64,000 nt of DNA, from contig CM029372.1 in assembly GCA_017165825.1 (NCBI GenBank), positions 8,340,001 through 8,404,000 of the forward strand, read 5' to 3'. The position numbers were made by a program, and so were the translations under genes. The notes below the pieces were generated by a model that saw nothing but the letters and a program-made list of their open reading frames with translations, made no database searches and was not told the origin of the DNA. The stretch comes from Hepsetus odoe. Lineage: Eukaryota > Chordata > Actinopteri > Characiformes > Hepsetidae. Position 1 is the first letter of the stretch; each line of letters begins with the position of its first letter. Below, in pieces: positions 22,204 through 32,555 of the stretch.

Positions 22204-23668
22204 ACTAGGGATGCACAAACCAGTGTATTTCTTTGTGCCAGTCCCAAGCCCGGATAAATGGGGAGGGTTATGTCAGGAAGGGCATCCTTCCTTGGCAAAA
22301 CCTTGGCAAATCAATATGCGGAAGGAAGAAGTGGGACAGTCAGAGAGAGGAAGAAAGTAGACAGGAGTACAAGGAGATGAACTGCAGGGCGATGAAAGTG
22401 GCGAAGGCCAAATATAAGGTGTTTGGTGAATTATATGAGGGGTTGGACAGTAAGGAGGGAGAAAAGGACTTTTACCATTTGCTAGACAGAAAGACAGAAC
22501 TGGGAAAGATGTCTAGCAGGTCAGGTTGATAAAGGATAGAAATGGAAACGTGCTCACAGGTGAACAGAGCGTGTTGAGCAGATGGAAGGAGCTGTTGGCG
22601 CAGATGACATACTGATGGAAGTATGGAGATGTTTAGGGGAGATGGCAGTTGAGTTTCTGACACAATCTTGGAAAGTGTGAGGATGCCTGAGGAGTGGAGA
22701 CGAAGTGTACCGATACCGATTTTAAAGACTAAGGGTGATGCACAGAGCTGTAGTAACTATAGAGGGATAAAGTTGATCAGGCACAACATTAAGTTATGGG
22801 AAGAGTAGTGGAAGCTAGGTTAAGAAAAGAGGTGAGGGACAGATGAGGTTAGACAGGAGTCCTTGGACAGTAATGTTTGCTGATGATATTGTGATCTGCA
22901 GTGAGAGTAGGGAACAGCTAGAGGAGAACCTGGAGAGGTGGAGATATGCTCTAGAGAGGAGAAGAATTAAAGTGAGTAGGAGAAAGACTGCAATGAGTAT
23001 GCAAGAGTGTGAATGAAAGGGAGGAAAGTGGAGTGGTTAGGATGGAGGGAGTAGAGGTGACAAAGGTGGAGGAGTTTAAATACTTGGGATCAACAGTTCA
23101 GAGTAACGGCGAGTGTGGAAGAGAGGTGAAGAAGAGAGTGCAGGCAGTTTGGAATGGGTGGAGAAGAGTGGCTGGAGTGATTTTTGACATACGGGAACCA
23201 GCAAGAGTAAAAGGGAAGGTTTACAGGACAGCAGTGAGACCAGCTATGTTGTATGGGTTGGAGACGGTGGCACTGATGAAAAGATAGGAGGCGGAGCTGG
23301 AGGTGTCAGAGTTAAAGATGCTGAGATTTTTGTTGGGTGTGACGAGGATGAACAGGATTAGAAATGAGTATATTAGAGGGACAGCTCAGGTTAGACGTCT
23401 TAGAGACAAAGTTTGAGAAGCAAGGTTGCGTTGGTTTGGACATGGGCAGAGGAGAGATGAGGATTATATTAGGAGGAGGATGTTGAAGATGGAGCTGCCA
23501 GGAAAGAGGAGAAGAGGAAGACCAAAGAGGAGGTTAATGGACGTGGTGAGAGAGGACATGCAGGTGGTCGGTTTAAAGCAGGAAGATGCAGAGGACCGCA
23601 AGAAATAGAAACAGTTGATCTGCTTGGTGACCCCTAAACAGGAGCAGCTGAAAGAAAAGGAAGAAGAA
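22204..23668 (+). mobile_element. RTE/BovB-like LINE with 5' end, RT gap and C-terminus
   Basis: Starts with the family's 5' leader (ctagggatgcacaaaccagt, then tgggacagtcag region), which recurs inverted at 52100-52258. Pieces in order: AMKVAKAKYKVFGELYEGLD (22390-22450), RT N-terminal KTKGDAQSCSNYRGIKL (22725-22780), a jump over the RT core, MFADDIVICSESREQLEENL (22873-22935), EEFKYLGSTVQSNGECGREV (23068-23130), AWNGWRRV..., AMLYGLETVAL (23240-23275) and LRWFGHGQRRDEDYIRRRML (23424-23485). It ends in a short GAA-rich tail. The catalytic FADD motif survives, but frameshifts and the RT gap make it nonfunctional. Confidence 0.8.
23009..23608 (+). pseudogene. RTE ORF C-terminal domain, two open pieces
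   Basis: Two open stretches (23009-23287 and 23426-23608), separated by stops, cover the post-RT region: EFKYLGSTVQSNGECGREVK, KGKVYRTAVRPAMLYGLETV and the Arg-rich end PGKRRRGRPKRRLMDVVRED. The last block is a basic, likely nucleic-acid-binding tail shared by the other RTE copies in this window. Confidence 0.8.
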
Positions 23669-23910
23669 GATTTGAGCTTTAATTTCCCCCATATCTCAAT
23701 GCTCAGTGGTCTTCATGTTGGCATTCTCTTTTTAAGTAAAATGCTATCTTAAGAGAGATCTACTGCTTCAACTGGGAGCAGGTATAAAGAGCTATTTATA
23801 GTTTTAACAATCATTAACAGAAGACATCTAGTAACAATCAAATGTTTTTTTTTTCATGTTTGTTTTTTCTCATTTACATAATAAACAATTAGCTATTTTT
23901 CTATGTAATA

Positions 23911-23977
23911 CAGTATTGTGCAAAAGTTTTAGGCAGGTGTGAAAAAATGCTGTAAACAAAGAATGCTTTCAGAAATG
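23911..23977 (+). mobile_element. Tc1-like left terminal repeat, isolated
   Basis: After TA at 23909-23910 comes CAGTATTGTGCAAAAGTTTT, then aggcaggtgtgaaaaaatgc and tgtaaacaaagaatgctttc. This is the fullest version of the left end of the family at 1511-2021 and 41463-41997. It stops at about 23977 and runs directly into an RTE 3' fragment. No right end is present downstream. Confidence 0.85.
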
Positions 23978-24540
23978 GAATCAACAGTTCAGAGTAACGG
24001 CGAATGTGGGAGAGAGGTGAAGAAGAGAGTGCAGACAGGTTGGAATGGGTGGAGAAGAGTGGCTGGAGTGATTTGTAACAGACGGGAACCAGCAAGAATA
24101 AAAGGGAAGGTTTACAGGACAGTAGTGAGACCAGCTATGTTGTACGTGGCACTGACAAAAAGACAGGAGGCGGAGCTGGAGGTGTCAGAGTTAAAGATGC
24201 TGAGATTTTCGTTGGGTATGAAGAGGATGGACAGGTTTAGTTATTCGTATATTAAAGATGCAGCTCAGGTTAGATGCTTTGGAGACAAAGTTAGAGAAGC
24301 AAGGTTGCGTTGGTTTGGACATGTCCAGAGGAGAGACGAGGATTATATTAGGAGGATGGAGAAGGAAAGGAAAGAGGTAAAGAGGAGGACCAAAGAGGAG
24401 GTTTATGGACGTGGTAAGAGAGGACATACAGGTGGTTGGTTTGAAGCAGGAAGATGCAGAGGACTGCAAGAAATGGAAAAGGTTGCTCCGCTGTGGCGGC
24501 CCCTAAACGGAAGCAGCTGAAAGAAAAAGAAGAAGAAGAA

Positions 24541-24572
<32 letters not shown>

Positions 24573-24578
24573 AGAAGA
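23978..24578 (+). mobile_element. RTE/BovB-like LINE, 5'-truncated 3' end with (GAA)n tail
   Basis: Begins at tcaacagttcagagtaacgg, equivalent to 23087 in the neighbouring copy, and continues through VQTGWNGWRRVAGVI, KGKVYRTVVRPAMLY, ELEVSELKMLRFSLGMKRMD and ARLRWFGHVQRRDEDYIRRM. The frame then shifts near 24360, and the element ends in (GAA)n at 24528-24578. It is typical of a 5'-truncated LINE insertion. An open reading frame spans from the Tc1 end at 23963 (ATG) into this fragment as far as 24520. Confidence 0.85.
24528..24578. repeat. (GAA)n microsatellite, RTE tail
   Basis: Trinucleotide run, one GAG interruption, at the 3' end of the RTE copy. Confidence 0.95.
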
Positions 24579-24791
24579 TGGCCATTAACCCAAATGATGC
24601 ATAATATCCCTTCAGTTTTATATTTCCTTTTGTAGCCTAAGTAATGTATCCAGAAGCAGATACCCTTTTGCCTCATTATGAATGTTTGTGATAGGTCCTC
24701 CTCAAAGTTCACATCTTGATGACAACAACAACATATACATTAAGGTCCTAAATGAATTTAATATTATATTAAAGCACATGTGCTTTTACCA

Positions 24792-25058
24792 GGGGCAGCG
24801 GTGGCCTAGTGGTTAGGGTGTTGGCCACTTGGTCGGAGGATCGGGGGTTCGAACCCCTTCCCAATGGGTTGACCTGAGGTACCCTTGAGCAAGGTGCCGT
24901 CCCCGTCCCGCTCCTCCCTGCGATGGGCTGGCGACCTGTCCGGGGTGCGTCCCCCGTCCTCGCCCTGTGTGCGCTGGGTTGGACGCCAGCACTCCCCCGC
25001 GACCCCGTTTGGGATAAGCGGCAGATAATGGATGGATGGATGGATGGATGGATGGATG
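24792..25058 (+). repeat. Chimeric SINE family B (family A head, family D tail)
   Basis: The 5' part is the family A tRNA head: gcggtggcctagtggttagg (A box) and GGTTCGAACCC at 24846-24856 (perfect B-box match), then ccttgagcaaggtgccgtcc. After about 24905 the body becomes the family D 3' half: cgatgggctggcgacctgtc, gccagcactcccccgcgacc, tttgggataagcggcagata. It ends in (GGAT)n at 25029-25058. A second copy lies at 47876-48128. Confidence 0.85.
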
Positions 25059-28000
25059 CTTTTACCATATCTCCCTTTGTGCCATGTTGACTAGAAAGCA
25101 ATAAAGCAAACCTTCCACTCCCTCATCCTCATCTGTATTTCAAGGAATTTTGGGTCCTCATTGTTGTGATCCTTGATAATGGCTGCATGAAGGGCAAATT
25201 GAAGTTCATAAGCACCCCTTAGTCTGACACATTCTCACTACCCTCAAGTACATGCACAAGCCACGGCATTCAGGACTGGGTTATGAATAAGGACAAACAT
25301 GTCCTCAAGAACACTCTTAGTGTTTGGTCCTTGCAAGATGACCTTGGTCTTATCCTGGAACTGTGCAATATCCATGAAACAACTTTCTCTCTCACATGCT
25401 CTCTTTCTCATCAATTCTTTTCTTTGGCGACAGAAATTTGGAAAAGTAGACTTTTCCGAGTTAACTCAGACCCTTGTGTTATAATCACCAATACTCTTTT
25501 ACAATGCATAGTAGATAATCCAACAAAAAAATACACATTACCTGCTATACCTGATGCAACTCCCAAGCCTCCTTTATCTCCTGCATAGGAATTGTCTTCT
25601 ACCTCATCTCCTACTCTTACTGACATTATTAGACATCCTATCCATTGGCACAGTGTTAAATGTTTTTCCTCCTAATACATATAAACCGCACCATACATAC
25701 CAGTACTGGTAGTCAATGTTGTCTCTTATCTCTTGTGTAGTTTTTGTTCTCTGTTAGTTCTGTTATTTTGTGTTGCACCAGGTTTCATGAGAATGAAAGT
25801 TGCTTGTTGGTTTGTAGAGTTGGATTAACGCTGGTTTATGGAATATGCAGGTTAACCTTGATAGATAAACAAAGCACACACCTGGTTCAGCTGCTGCAGG
25901 TATTGTTAATGTATTCTGTTTATCCAGAAATGTAAAATTCTGTTTTCATATTATAAAACATCTTAGCGGTCCCTTCTCACAGTTCCTGAGTGTGCACTGA
26001 GTGCACTGAAACAACATGAGATTGACCCTATTCTACTATATAATGTAAATGTATTGAATAATGCGCTTGGAACCCTGAGAGGCCTCCTTGATCAAAACCG
26101 ATATAAATACAGAGGATGGGAGTGTTACTTCATGTCATATCGAAGCTCTGCTGAATGTATTTTTATTTTTCTGCTCTGGAAACGTATGGCTTAATTTTTT
26201 ATTATTATTATATTTTTTTTAAAATTGCGCTTCATTCTGTCAGTACTGTCAGTAAGATGACTGCTTCACAGCAAAAGCGTTTTTTTCTTAATTACTAAAT
26301 ACTTAATTGCAAATCTCTAATGTTGATGAGGTTTGCTGTAAACCTTGACCAAGTGTTTTGCGAACAGACAAAAACAGAACAGGTGTTAGTATGTCATTTA
26401 AAACAATTTTGTTCTTTTCAACTCTTTTCTTTAAGGGGTCTAAAACACAGTAAATATAGTAGAAGGCACACATGTCAGATTGTCGTCCATGCAGATCACA
26501 GCACTAAAGTCTTCATTCTAAACAAAAATGCACCTGATTCAACCCATCGGCTAACTGGCCAGGCCTTACTTGAGCTTGTAAGCCATGAAATGAATATGGG
26601 CATCAAGGATAAACACAACATACTGAAGGGCTGTTGCATGAAACTCATGCTAACAAATTAATTGATATCTAGAGCATAAAATGTACTTACTAAGAAGCCT
26701 TCAAGCCATCATGTAATCAACATATTGGATAATTTGAGAAGGTGCTGTAAGATGCCATTAAGATGTTGCCCATTCAGTTGCATTTTCAGCAGTAATGCTA
26801 TTATATATTTTTTGTACACTCAAGGCATTTCATGTATATCTTTGTTTTTTTTTAAGTGAATCTCTAATCAAGTTTTTATATGAATCTGAACACTTACATT
26901 TTAAATGATTCAAATGATAAAAAAAAACCAACAAAACACTAACAATCACTACATTTCTGAAAAATGTGCATGCACAATCTATCCATGTTAGGAGAAAGTG
27001 TATTTAAAACTATACATGCTTGCAGTTAGGGAGTGTATATCTTGCTTTTTCTGGCAATAAGCGAAATGTGTGTGTGTAAGTATTTTTTGAGTTATGAAGT
27101 CTAGATTAATGGTAATGGACCAGCCTCATAACACCTTCAAAAGTCTTGAATCTTCAGAAATGATACAGGCATGCTTGGAATTAAGCGAGATGATTAAAAT
27201 GATTCAAAATATTGATTGAAATATTCACATCATTTTCACATAAATGAAACAAACACTCCATTAAGACAGAACAAATGATGTAAAGAAGGGAACTAAATGA
27301 TATAATTCACGTAATATATTGCTATTCATGTGGGAGTGATGGTCACATGCAAATAATGTTTTGCTTTAACTAAATCTATAAATCATGAGACATAAAAGGT
27401 TATTCTATTATCACAGTGAGTATTGGCCCAGACCCTGGAAGATTCATTTTTTTCCCTTTATTGTTTAATATGTGGCATTTCAAATCATATTTGCTTAACA
27501 GCGCGTGATAACAAAGGGATGCAACACCAGCAAGATTCAGCTGGCCATACTGAATGGAAATTAGCTGATGTATTGGCCCCAAATAGCAGCTAATCTATTA
27601 TGTTGTATGAAAATCTTCAAATAAAAATAGCCTCTTCTTTTTGAAGCAAACAGGCAAACTTAGTGAGAAATGTCTCGCCTGATTTTCAGAAACAGCAGGC
27701 CAGTCTGGAATAGTGCAGATAGTGCAGATGTTACTGAAAGACTCGATTCTGCCCAGGGCTTGGCACATTTAATGGGTTGCATGGCTTCTCTTGCTGAGAG
27801 TTGCTCAGAGCAAGACTGAGTACAATTTCAGTGTGATAATAGCCCCCCACCAGGCACCTTTAATATCTTTCCCCTCATCTGAAGAAAAATATTTTGTGTT
27901 GTGTTCAGCAAAGCTATATTTACTCTTTTAAATGATCAATAATTCAGGAACTGGAAGGAGTCATGTTAATTTTGTTTGTGAAGCAACAGCAATTTGGGGT

Positions 28001-28544
28001 AGATTCTTCTTTGTTCAACAGTATCTGTTGAAACAGGAGTCATTAACTCTGGTGCTGGAGGGCCAGAATCCAGCATAGATGGTCTTTCCTGTTCTTGCAC
28101 ACCTAGTTTGAATTACATTTCTTTATTTCTAATAAAGTTTATTAACAAGCATAAAGGCTTTAACTAAACATTTATCATGAACTTTTAGTTATTAATTCAC
28201 TCCATGGGCTTAGTTTCAATATGTTATGTTGGGGAGAGGTATGAAGGGCTTGGCGAATGACCAAAAGCATCCAAAAAGAGAAAGAAAACAGCCTTATCAG
28301 CTTCTTGTGCTAGTATAAGATAATATAAAGAACGGTTAATATATGGTATGGTTAATTTTACTGGAGGTTACAGAAATAACTTAATATTGATTAGTTCTAA
28401 TACCTGGTAGAAAACTTCAGCTAAAGCTGTTTTTTAAAGGCCCCAAGAATCCCCCTTGAGCCTAATTTGGATAAGAGATTTGGATAAGATAATTTGGATA
28501 AATAACGTAGAATAACAGTTGAAACCTTAAAGCTTCCAAGTTTA
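25059..28544. other. Longest repeat-poor tract
   Basis: About 3.5 kb without a recognised transposon or long microsatellite. The longest open stretch (26320-26661, 113 codons) has a Cys/His-scattered sequence without a known motif and no splice context. Candidate place for single-copy or conserved noncoding sequence, but conservation cannot be judged from one genome. Confidence 0.4.
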
Positions 28545-28700
28545 GACACACACACCCACCCACTCATCCACTCACCCACCCACCCACCCACTAACACAAT
28601 CTATACACTCTACACACTCACCTACCCACCCACACACTCATCCACACACCCACCCACACACCCATCCACACACTCACACACACACACACCCATCCACACA

Positions 28701-28761
<61 letters not shown>
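28545..28761. repeat. (CA)/(CCCA) microsatellite
   Basis: Interrupted CCCA and CATC repeats leading into a pure CA run at 28702-28761. Confidence 0.95.
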
Positions 28762-28764
<3 letters not shown>

Positions 28765-29235
28765 TGTGACAGGTGACAGATTCTCTTGAACCACTACAGG
28801 CTGTGCGTGTTAACCTACTTCTGGAAGTGTCCTGTGTGTGCCTGTGTGACTGACATCATGCCTTGAAAAGCTGTCCAGCTCACACACACCAACTCTCAAA
28901 GCACAAAATCATGGAAATTTTCCACACACAAACTGAAAAACAGTGAGAAAGAGAATGAAAACATTCGCGAGAACGACGGGCGGCCATTCACAGAGCATCA
29001 GCTGTGGATAACAATGAATGCATACTTTTTCACCAGCTATGAAAAAGCCAACTGAAATCACTGTGCATGTTGGGGTGGTTAATAATTCTACTTCTTTTTC
29101 TGTGGCATGTATCCACAGGAAGAATTCTGTAGGGCATAGAATGCACAAAATATTGCTGATGTCACATTGGTTTCTGCCATTCTTTTACAAATGTTGCATT
29201 GTAACCCAAAATTACACACATCAATTTAGGGTAGC
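28762..29235. other. Intergenic with target-site copy at its end
   Basis: No gene-like feature. The last five bases, GTAGC (29231-29235), are the left target-site copy of the following solo LTR. Confidence 0.4.
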
Positions 29236-29511
29236 TGTAATGGTGGTGGGGTGCGGGAAGGACGTCAGCGCAGAGCCAGTACTCCGGAACATAACTTTAT
29301 TGAACATAACCCAAAATACAGAACTAAAACACCACTGTTAACTTTAAGGCTTCACCTTATAAATGAACCGCGGCCTGTACTGACTCATTGGGGCTTAAAT
29401 AGCAGCCCCAATAAAGCACACCTGTGCCTTCATGAGCCCAGGTGTGCTCAGTCAGAACAGAGCGCCATCTGTTGTGCCCAACCGGAACCACAGGCACGAC
29501 AGACTGTGACA
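29236..29511 (-). mobile_element. Solo LTR, copy 1, with target-site duplication
   Basis: On the minus strand it begins TGTCACAGTCTGTCG and ends CCCCACCACCATTACA, the TG...CA form of LTRs. It is flanked by GTAGC on both sides (29231-29235 and 29512-29516). Inside are a TATA-like tatttaag and the signal AATAAA (complement of 29296-29301 region, ttcaataaagttatg). Length 276 bp. Homologous to 29744-30052, 37002-37333 and 41078-41394. No internal retroelement sequence remains, as expected after recombination between LTRs. Confidence 0.85.
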
Positions 29512-29743
29512 GTAGCAAAGTTTTTTACCCTTACTCCACCTTATTAGAAATTAAGGTAAATTATTTGGGAAAATGTTTATCCTTAATAAAAAAAAAAGCA
29601 ATTTTTTTTAAAAGATTCAAAATAGTTGTTAAAGTCCAAATAAGTAAGTTAAATCAGTATAAAAGAAATGAATGCCATCTATAGCCGAAAGTGCTCTTAA
29701 TGTAGTGATTTTTCTACCACAGATAGAAAAGAGGCATCATGTG

Positions 29744-30052
29744 TGTAATGGTGGCGGGGTGCGGGAAGGACGCCAACGCAGAGCCAGGAGTTCGGATCAT
29801 AGCTTTATTATCTATTTTAACAAAACAAGATCCAAGGACTGCAGCCTAAACCAAGTTACCCAGATTACTAAGTGTTACCAAAACCACCATACTGTGTAGG
29901 TTTAGCCTAACGAATGAGCCGCGCTCTGTTCTGACTCATCGAGGCTTAAATAGTCAGCCCCACTGAAGCACACCTGTGCCTTCATGAGCTTAGTTGTGCT
30001 CAGTCAGAACAGAGCGCCCTCTACCATGCCCAAAACACACCTCACCTGTGAA
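29744..30052 (-). mobile_element. Solo LTR, copy 2
   Basis: Minus-strand LTR of the same family: ends CCGCCACCATTACA (complement at 29744), holds gactatttaagcctcgatga with its TATA-like box and gataataaagctatgat with AATAAA. Its outer start is mutated (TTTCACAGG instead of TGTCACAG) and no matching 5-bp duplication is seen. It shares ggctgcagtccttgg with the LTR at 37002. Separated from copy 1 by 232 bases. Confidence 0.75.
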
Positions 30053-30299
30053 ATTAATAAATTTTGGCTGTCATAAGAAATAACCTCATAATTACAACGT
30101 TTTTCAGACTTTATTTGATGTTCACTACATTTTCTTGCTATTTAAAGCTGCCATAAACATGTCATGGAAGATGTCATACGAATTATGTTAAATTATTTCT
30201 ATTCACATAACAGTGTCATGTAGCCTCCTACATTTCATGTCTCAACCTAAATTGTAACAAAGTTGTAACGTTCAGCCATTGGTTCCAGCTCGACCTCTA
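30053..30299. other. Short intergenic spacer
   Basis: No feature recognised. Confidence 0.3.
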
Positions 30300-30700
30300 A
30301 GGGCATTAAGCTCAGCTTAACTTGATCTTCTTCTACTCAAAGGCAGAAGCCATACATCAAGACTATTCTTTGTCCCAGCTGCTCAGTGGAAGAACAAACT
30401 TCTCCTGACCATCAGACCTGCTGAGACACTTGCAGTCTTTGACTGAAAACCCATCTCTTCAAAAAACACTTGGGAGAAAAAAAAAACGCCACACCTTTAC
30501 ACCTCAAACTAAGACATTTAAAAAAAAAGGCTTTTCTTGTCATGTGGAAGAGCAGAATGTGTATGGCAGAACTCTTAGCAGCTCTTATTTCAAGTCTAGG
30601 CTTTCTAGCGTGAAGGACAGCTAAGCACTCATGTGCATTGCTTTGAATTAGAGCTTCTGCCAAATGGCTGCAGTGTAAATGTGTAAATGTAAATATCAAT
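30300..30700 (+). mobile_element. LINE 3' end carrying a V-SINE-like tail
   Basis: Reading + strand, 30375-30465 gives SQLLSGRTNFS-type and, in neighbouring frames, 'QWKNKLLLTIRPAETLAVFD' and KPISSKNT. This resembles the last ORF segment of L2/CR1-like LINEs (a WNELP...RxAESLxxFKxRLKTHLF pattern). The 3' end at 30640-30698 reads agagcttctgccaaatggct then gtaaatgtgtaaatgtaaat, the same tail as SINE family C. Frames are broken and the copy is short. Confidence 0.6.
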
Positions 30701-31455
30701 GTTGTGGGAGAATTGATTGTGAATATTGGATTTTAAAATGTTTGCCAATACTTGGACTTACCAGACAGTCACATTATGCTATCAAAAGTTTTTTATACTT
30801 AAATATTTCCAGGAGACCCTAGATTTGTCATATGTATCTTCATTTATTAATTCTGATCTTTGGAACCTTTAGCTGGCTGTAAATAGCGTGTATATAACTA
30901 GTCTTTGTTTGTTTGTTTGTGTATTCAGTAAACACAACAACTGCAACAGTACTGAAAAAGTAAGATATATCTCAGAGGATGCCACACCATTGAGCATTCT
31001 GTACCCATTTAGATAGAGTAGAGCTGCAAGGCTAATAAAAGTGTGTCATCCAAACATATTTAGTTGTTAGCTTTTTAGACTCCAGTCCAAAACTAAAGGA
31101 GCAAACTTTCAGACACCAAACACGTCTTGTCTGATTGAGAATATTTGGGGAAAACAGTGTAAATTCATTTTTTGACATTTTTAAAGGCATTAAATGCTAA
31201 AGATGCGAAATCTGCCAGCAGTGAGTGCAAATAGAGCAAAAAACATGAGAGAAAATGTGCAGAAAAGAGTGAACTGGTGCCGTCCAGCCTGAGAGTGGAG
31301 TCGACAGGAGCTCGATTTGGGAAGACAGATGGAACTGTGCTGAAACTAATGGCTGCAATGAGCTCAGAGCAAGCTAACATGCGGCAGTGGGGAGAGAAAA
31401 GTTTTCAATTCGTCAGGGGAAAACAGACAGAACGAACCATTACTTTTGGATACCC

Positions 31456-31456
<1 letters not shown>
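30701..31456. other. Intergenic, no recognisable feature
   Basis: Short GTTT run near 30903-30918. No gene-like ORF; open stretches at 31165-31642 overlap on both strands. Confidence 0.35.

Positions 31457-31489
<33 letters not shown>
31457..31489. repeat. (AC)n microsatellite
   Basis: About 16 AC units. Confidence 0.95.
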
Positions 31490-31492
<3 letters not shown>

Positions 31493-31814
31493 GAAAAATC
31501 ATTACGTCTGTGGCATATTCAGTCTGGCAATCTGATACACAAAAAAGTGTTACAATATTCATTGCTTAAAACAAAAAAGTCTACCTTTTACCTAATTAAA
31601 GCACAGGTGCTGTCTGAAACGCATTCTTCAGTGGCTGAGTGATGGCCATAACGCCTCGCAGTTATGGTCCCTAGATTACATTCTGTCTGCTCATGAACAG
31701 TTTCCTTTAAACTTACCAAAAAAAGATGCAAAATCAAGATTCTTGCAACAATAGAAAAAAAAAAAAACAGAAAATAGAAGCTAATTCCATTGACAGTCAT
31801 GCCTGGATCACTAA
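31490..31814. other. Intergenic spacer
   Basis: A-run at 31754-31767; otherwise nothing recognised. Confidence 0.3.
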
Positions 31815-32197
31815 AGGAAACTAAATAAACTGGTCAAGAGGGCCAGCTCTGTCCTGGACTGCCCGCTCAAGTCCATCGAGCAGGTAGGGGAGGAGAGGAT
31901 GTTCTCCAAACTAACATCCATCATGGACAACACCTCCCACCCCCTACACGAGACTGTAGGAGCACTGAGCAGCTCGTTCAGCAGCAGACTGTTACACCCG
32001 CAGTGTAAGAAAGAGCTACCGCAGGTCATTCTTACCTGCAGCAATAAGACTCCACAACTCATCATCAAAACATTACATTACATTACAGTGCTTGTTTAAT
32101 TATTATATATTATATTATATATTATTATTAATGTATATCAATGTATATTATTATTGTATTGTATTGTTGGTTATTAAGATATTACATGTTAATGTTA

Positions 32198-32247
<50 letters not shown>

Positions 32248-32555
32248 TTATTATTACACTTATATCTTGCTACTTGTTTATTTATACATATTTATACTTA
32301 TTTAAAACTTACTTATTACTGCATTATTACTTCGTACTGTATATATGGTCACCTAATTCTCCTTGTAGATATGTATGTATATGCATATATATTTATATAG
32401 ATAGATAGATAATTTATTATTTATTATTTATAGCTCCTGTACTTTCTCCTGTACTTGTTCCTCTTTCTTTATATCTCCATTTTTATATATCTTTTTTCTA
32501 TTCCCTTTCTGTACATCTGTCACTTTTATAAGAGCCCTGTAACGCCCAAATTTCC
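31815..32555 (+). mobile_element. Non-LTR retrotransposon, last ORF segment and 3' UTR
   Basis: Frame at 31830-32080 reads NKLVKRASSVLDCPL, then MFSKLTSIMDNTSHPLHETV and SSSFSSRLLHPQCKKE. This is the C-terminal domain downstream of RT in jockey/L2-type fish LINEs (family judged from memory). A long AT-rich 3' UTR follows, with ATT repeats (32198-32247) and tatatggtcacctaattctc, to ccctgtaacgcccaaatttc at 32555, where it is cut off. The opposite-strand sequence at 63680-64000 carries the same UTR through to its true end. Confidence 0.75.
32198..32247. repeat. (ATT)n microsatellite
   Basis: Trinucleotide run inside the LINE 3' UTR. Confidence 0.9.

Noticed and set aside
26320..26661. 113-codon ORF as a gene
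   Set aside because: No family motif, no splice context and no conserved domain; chance length in this composition.
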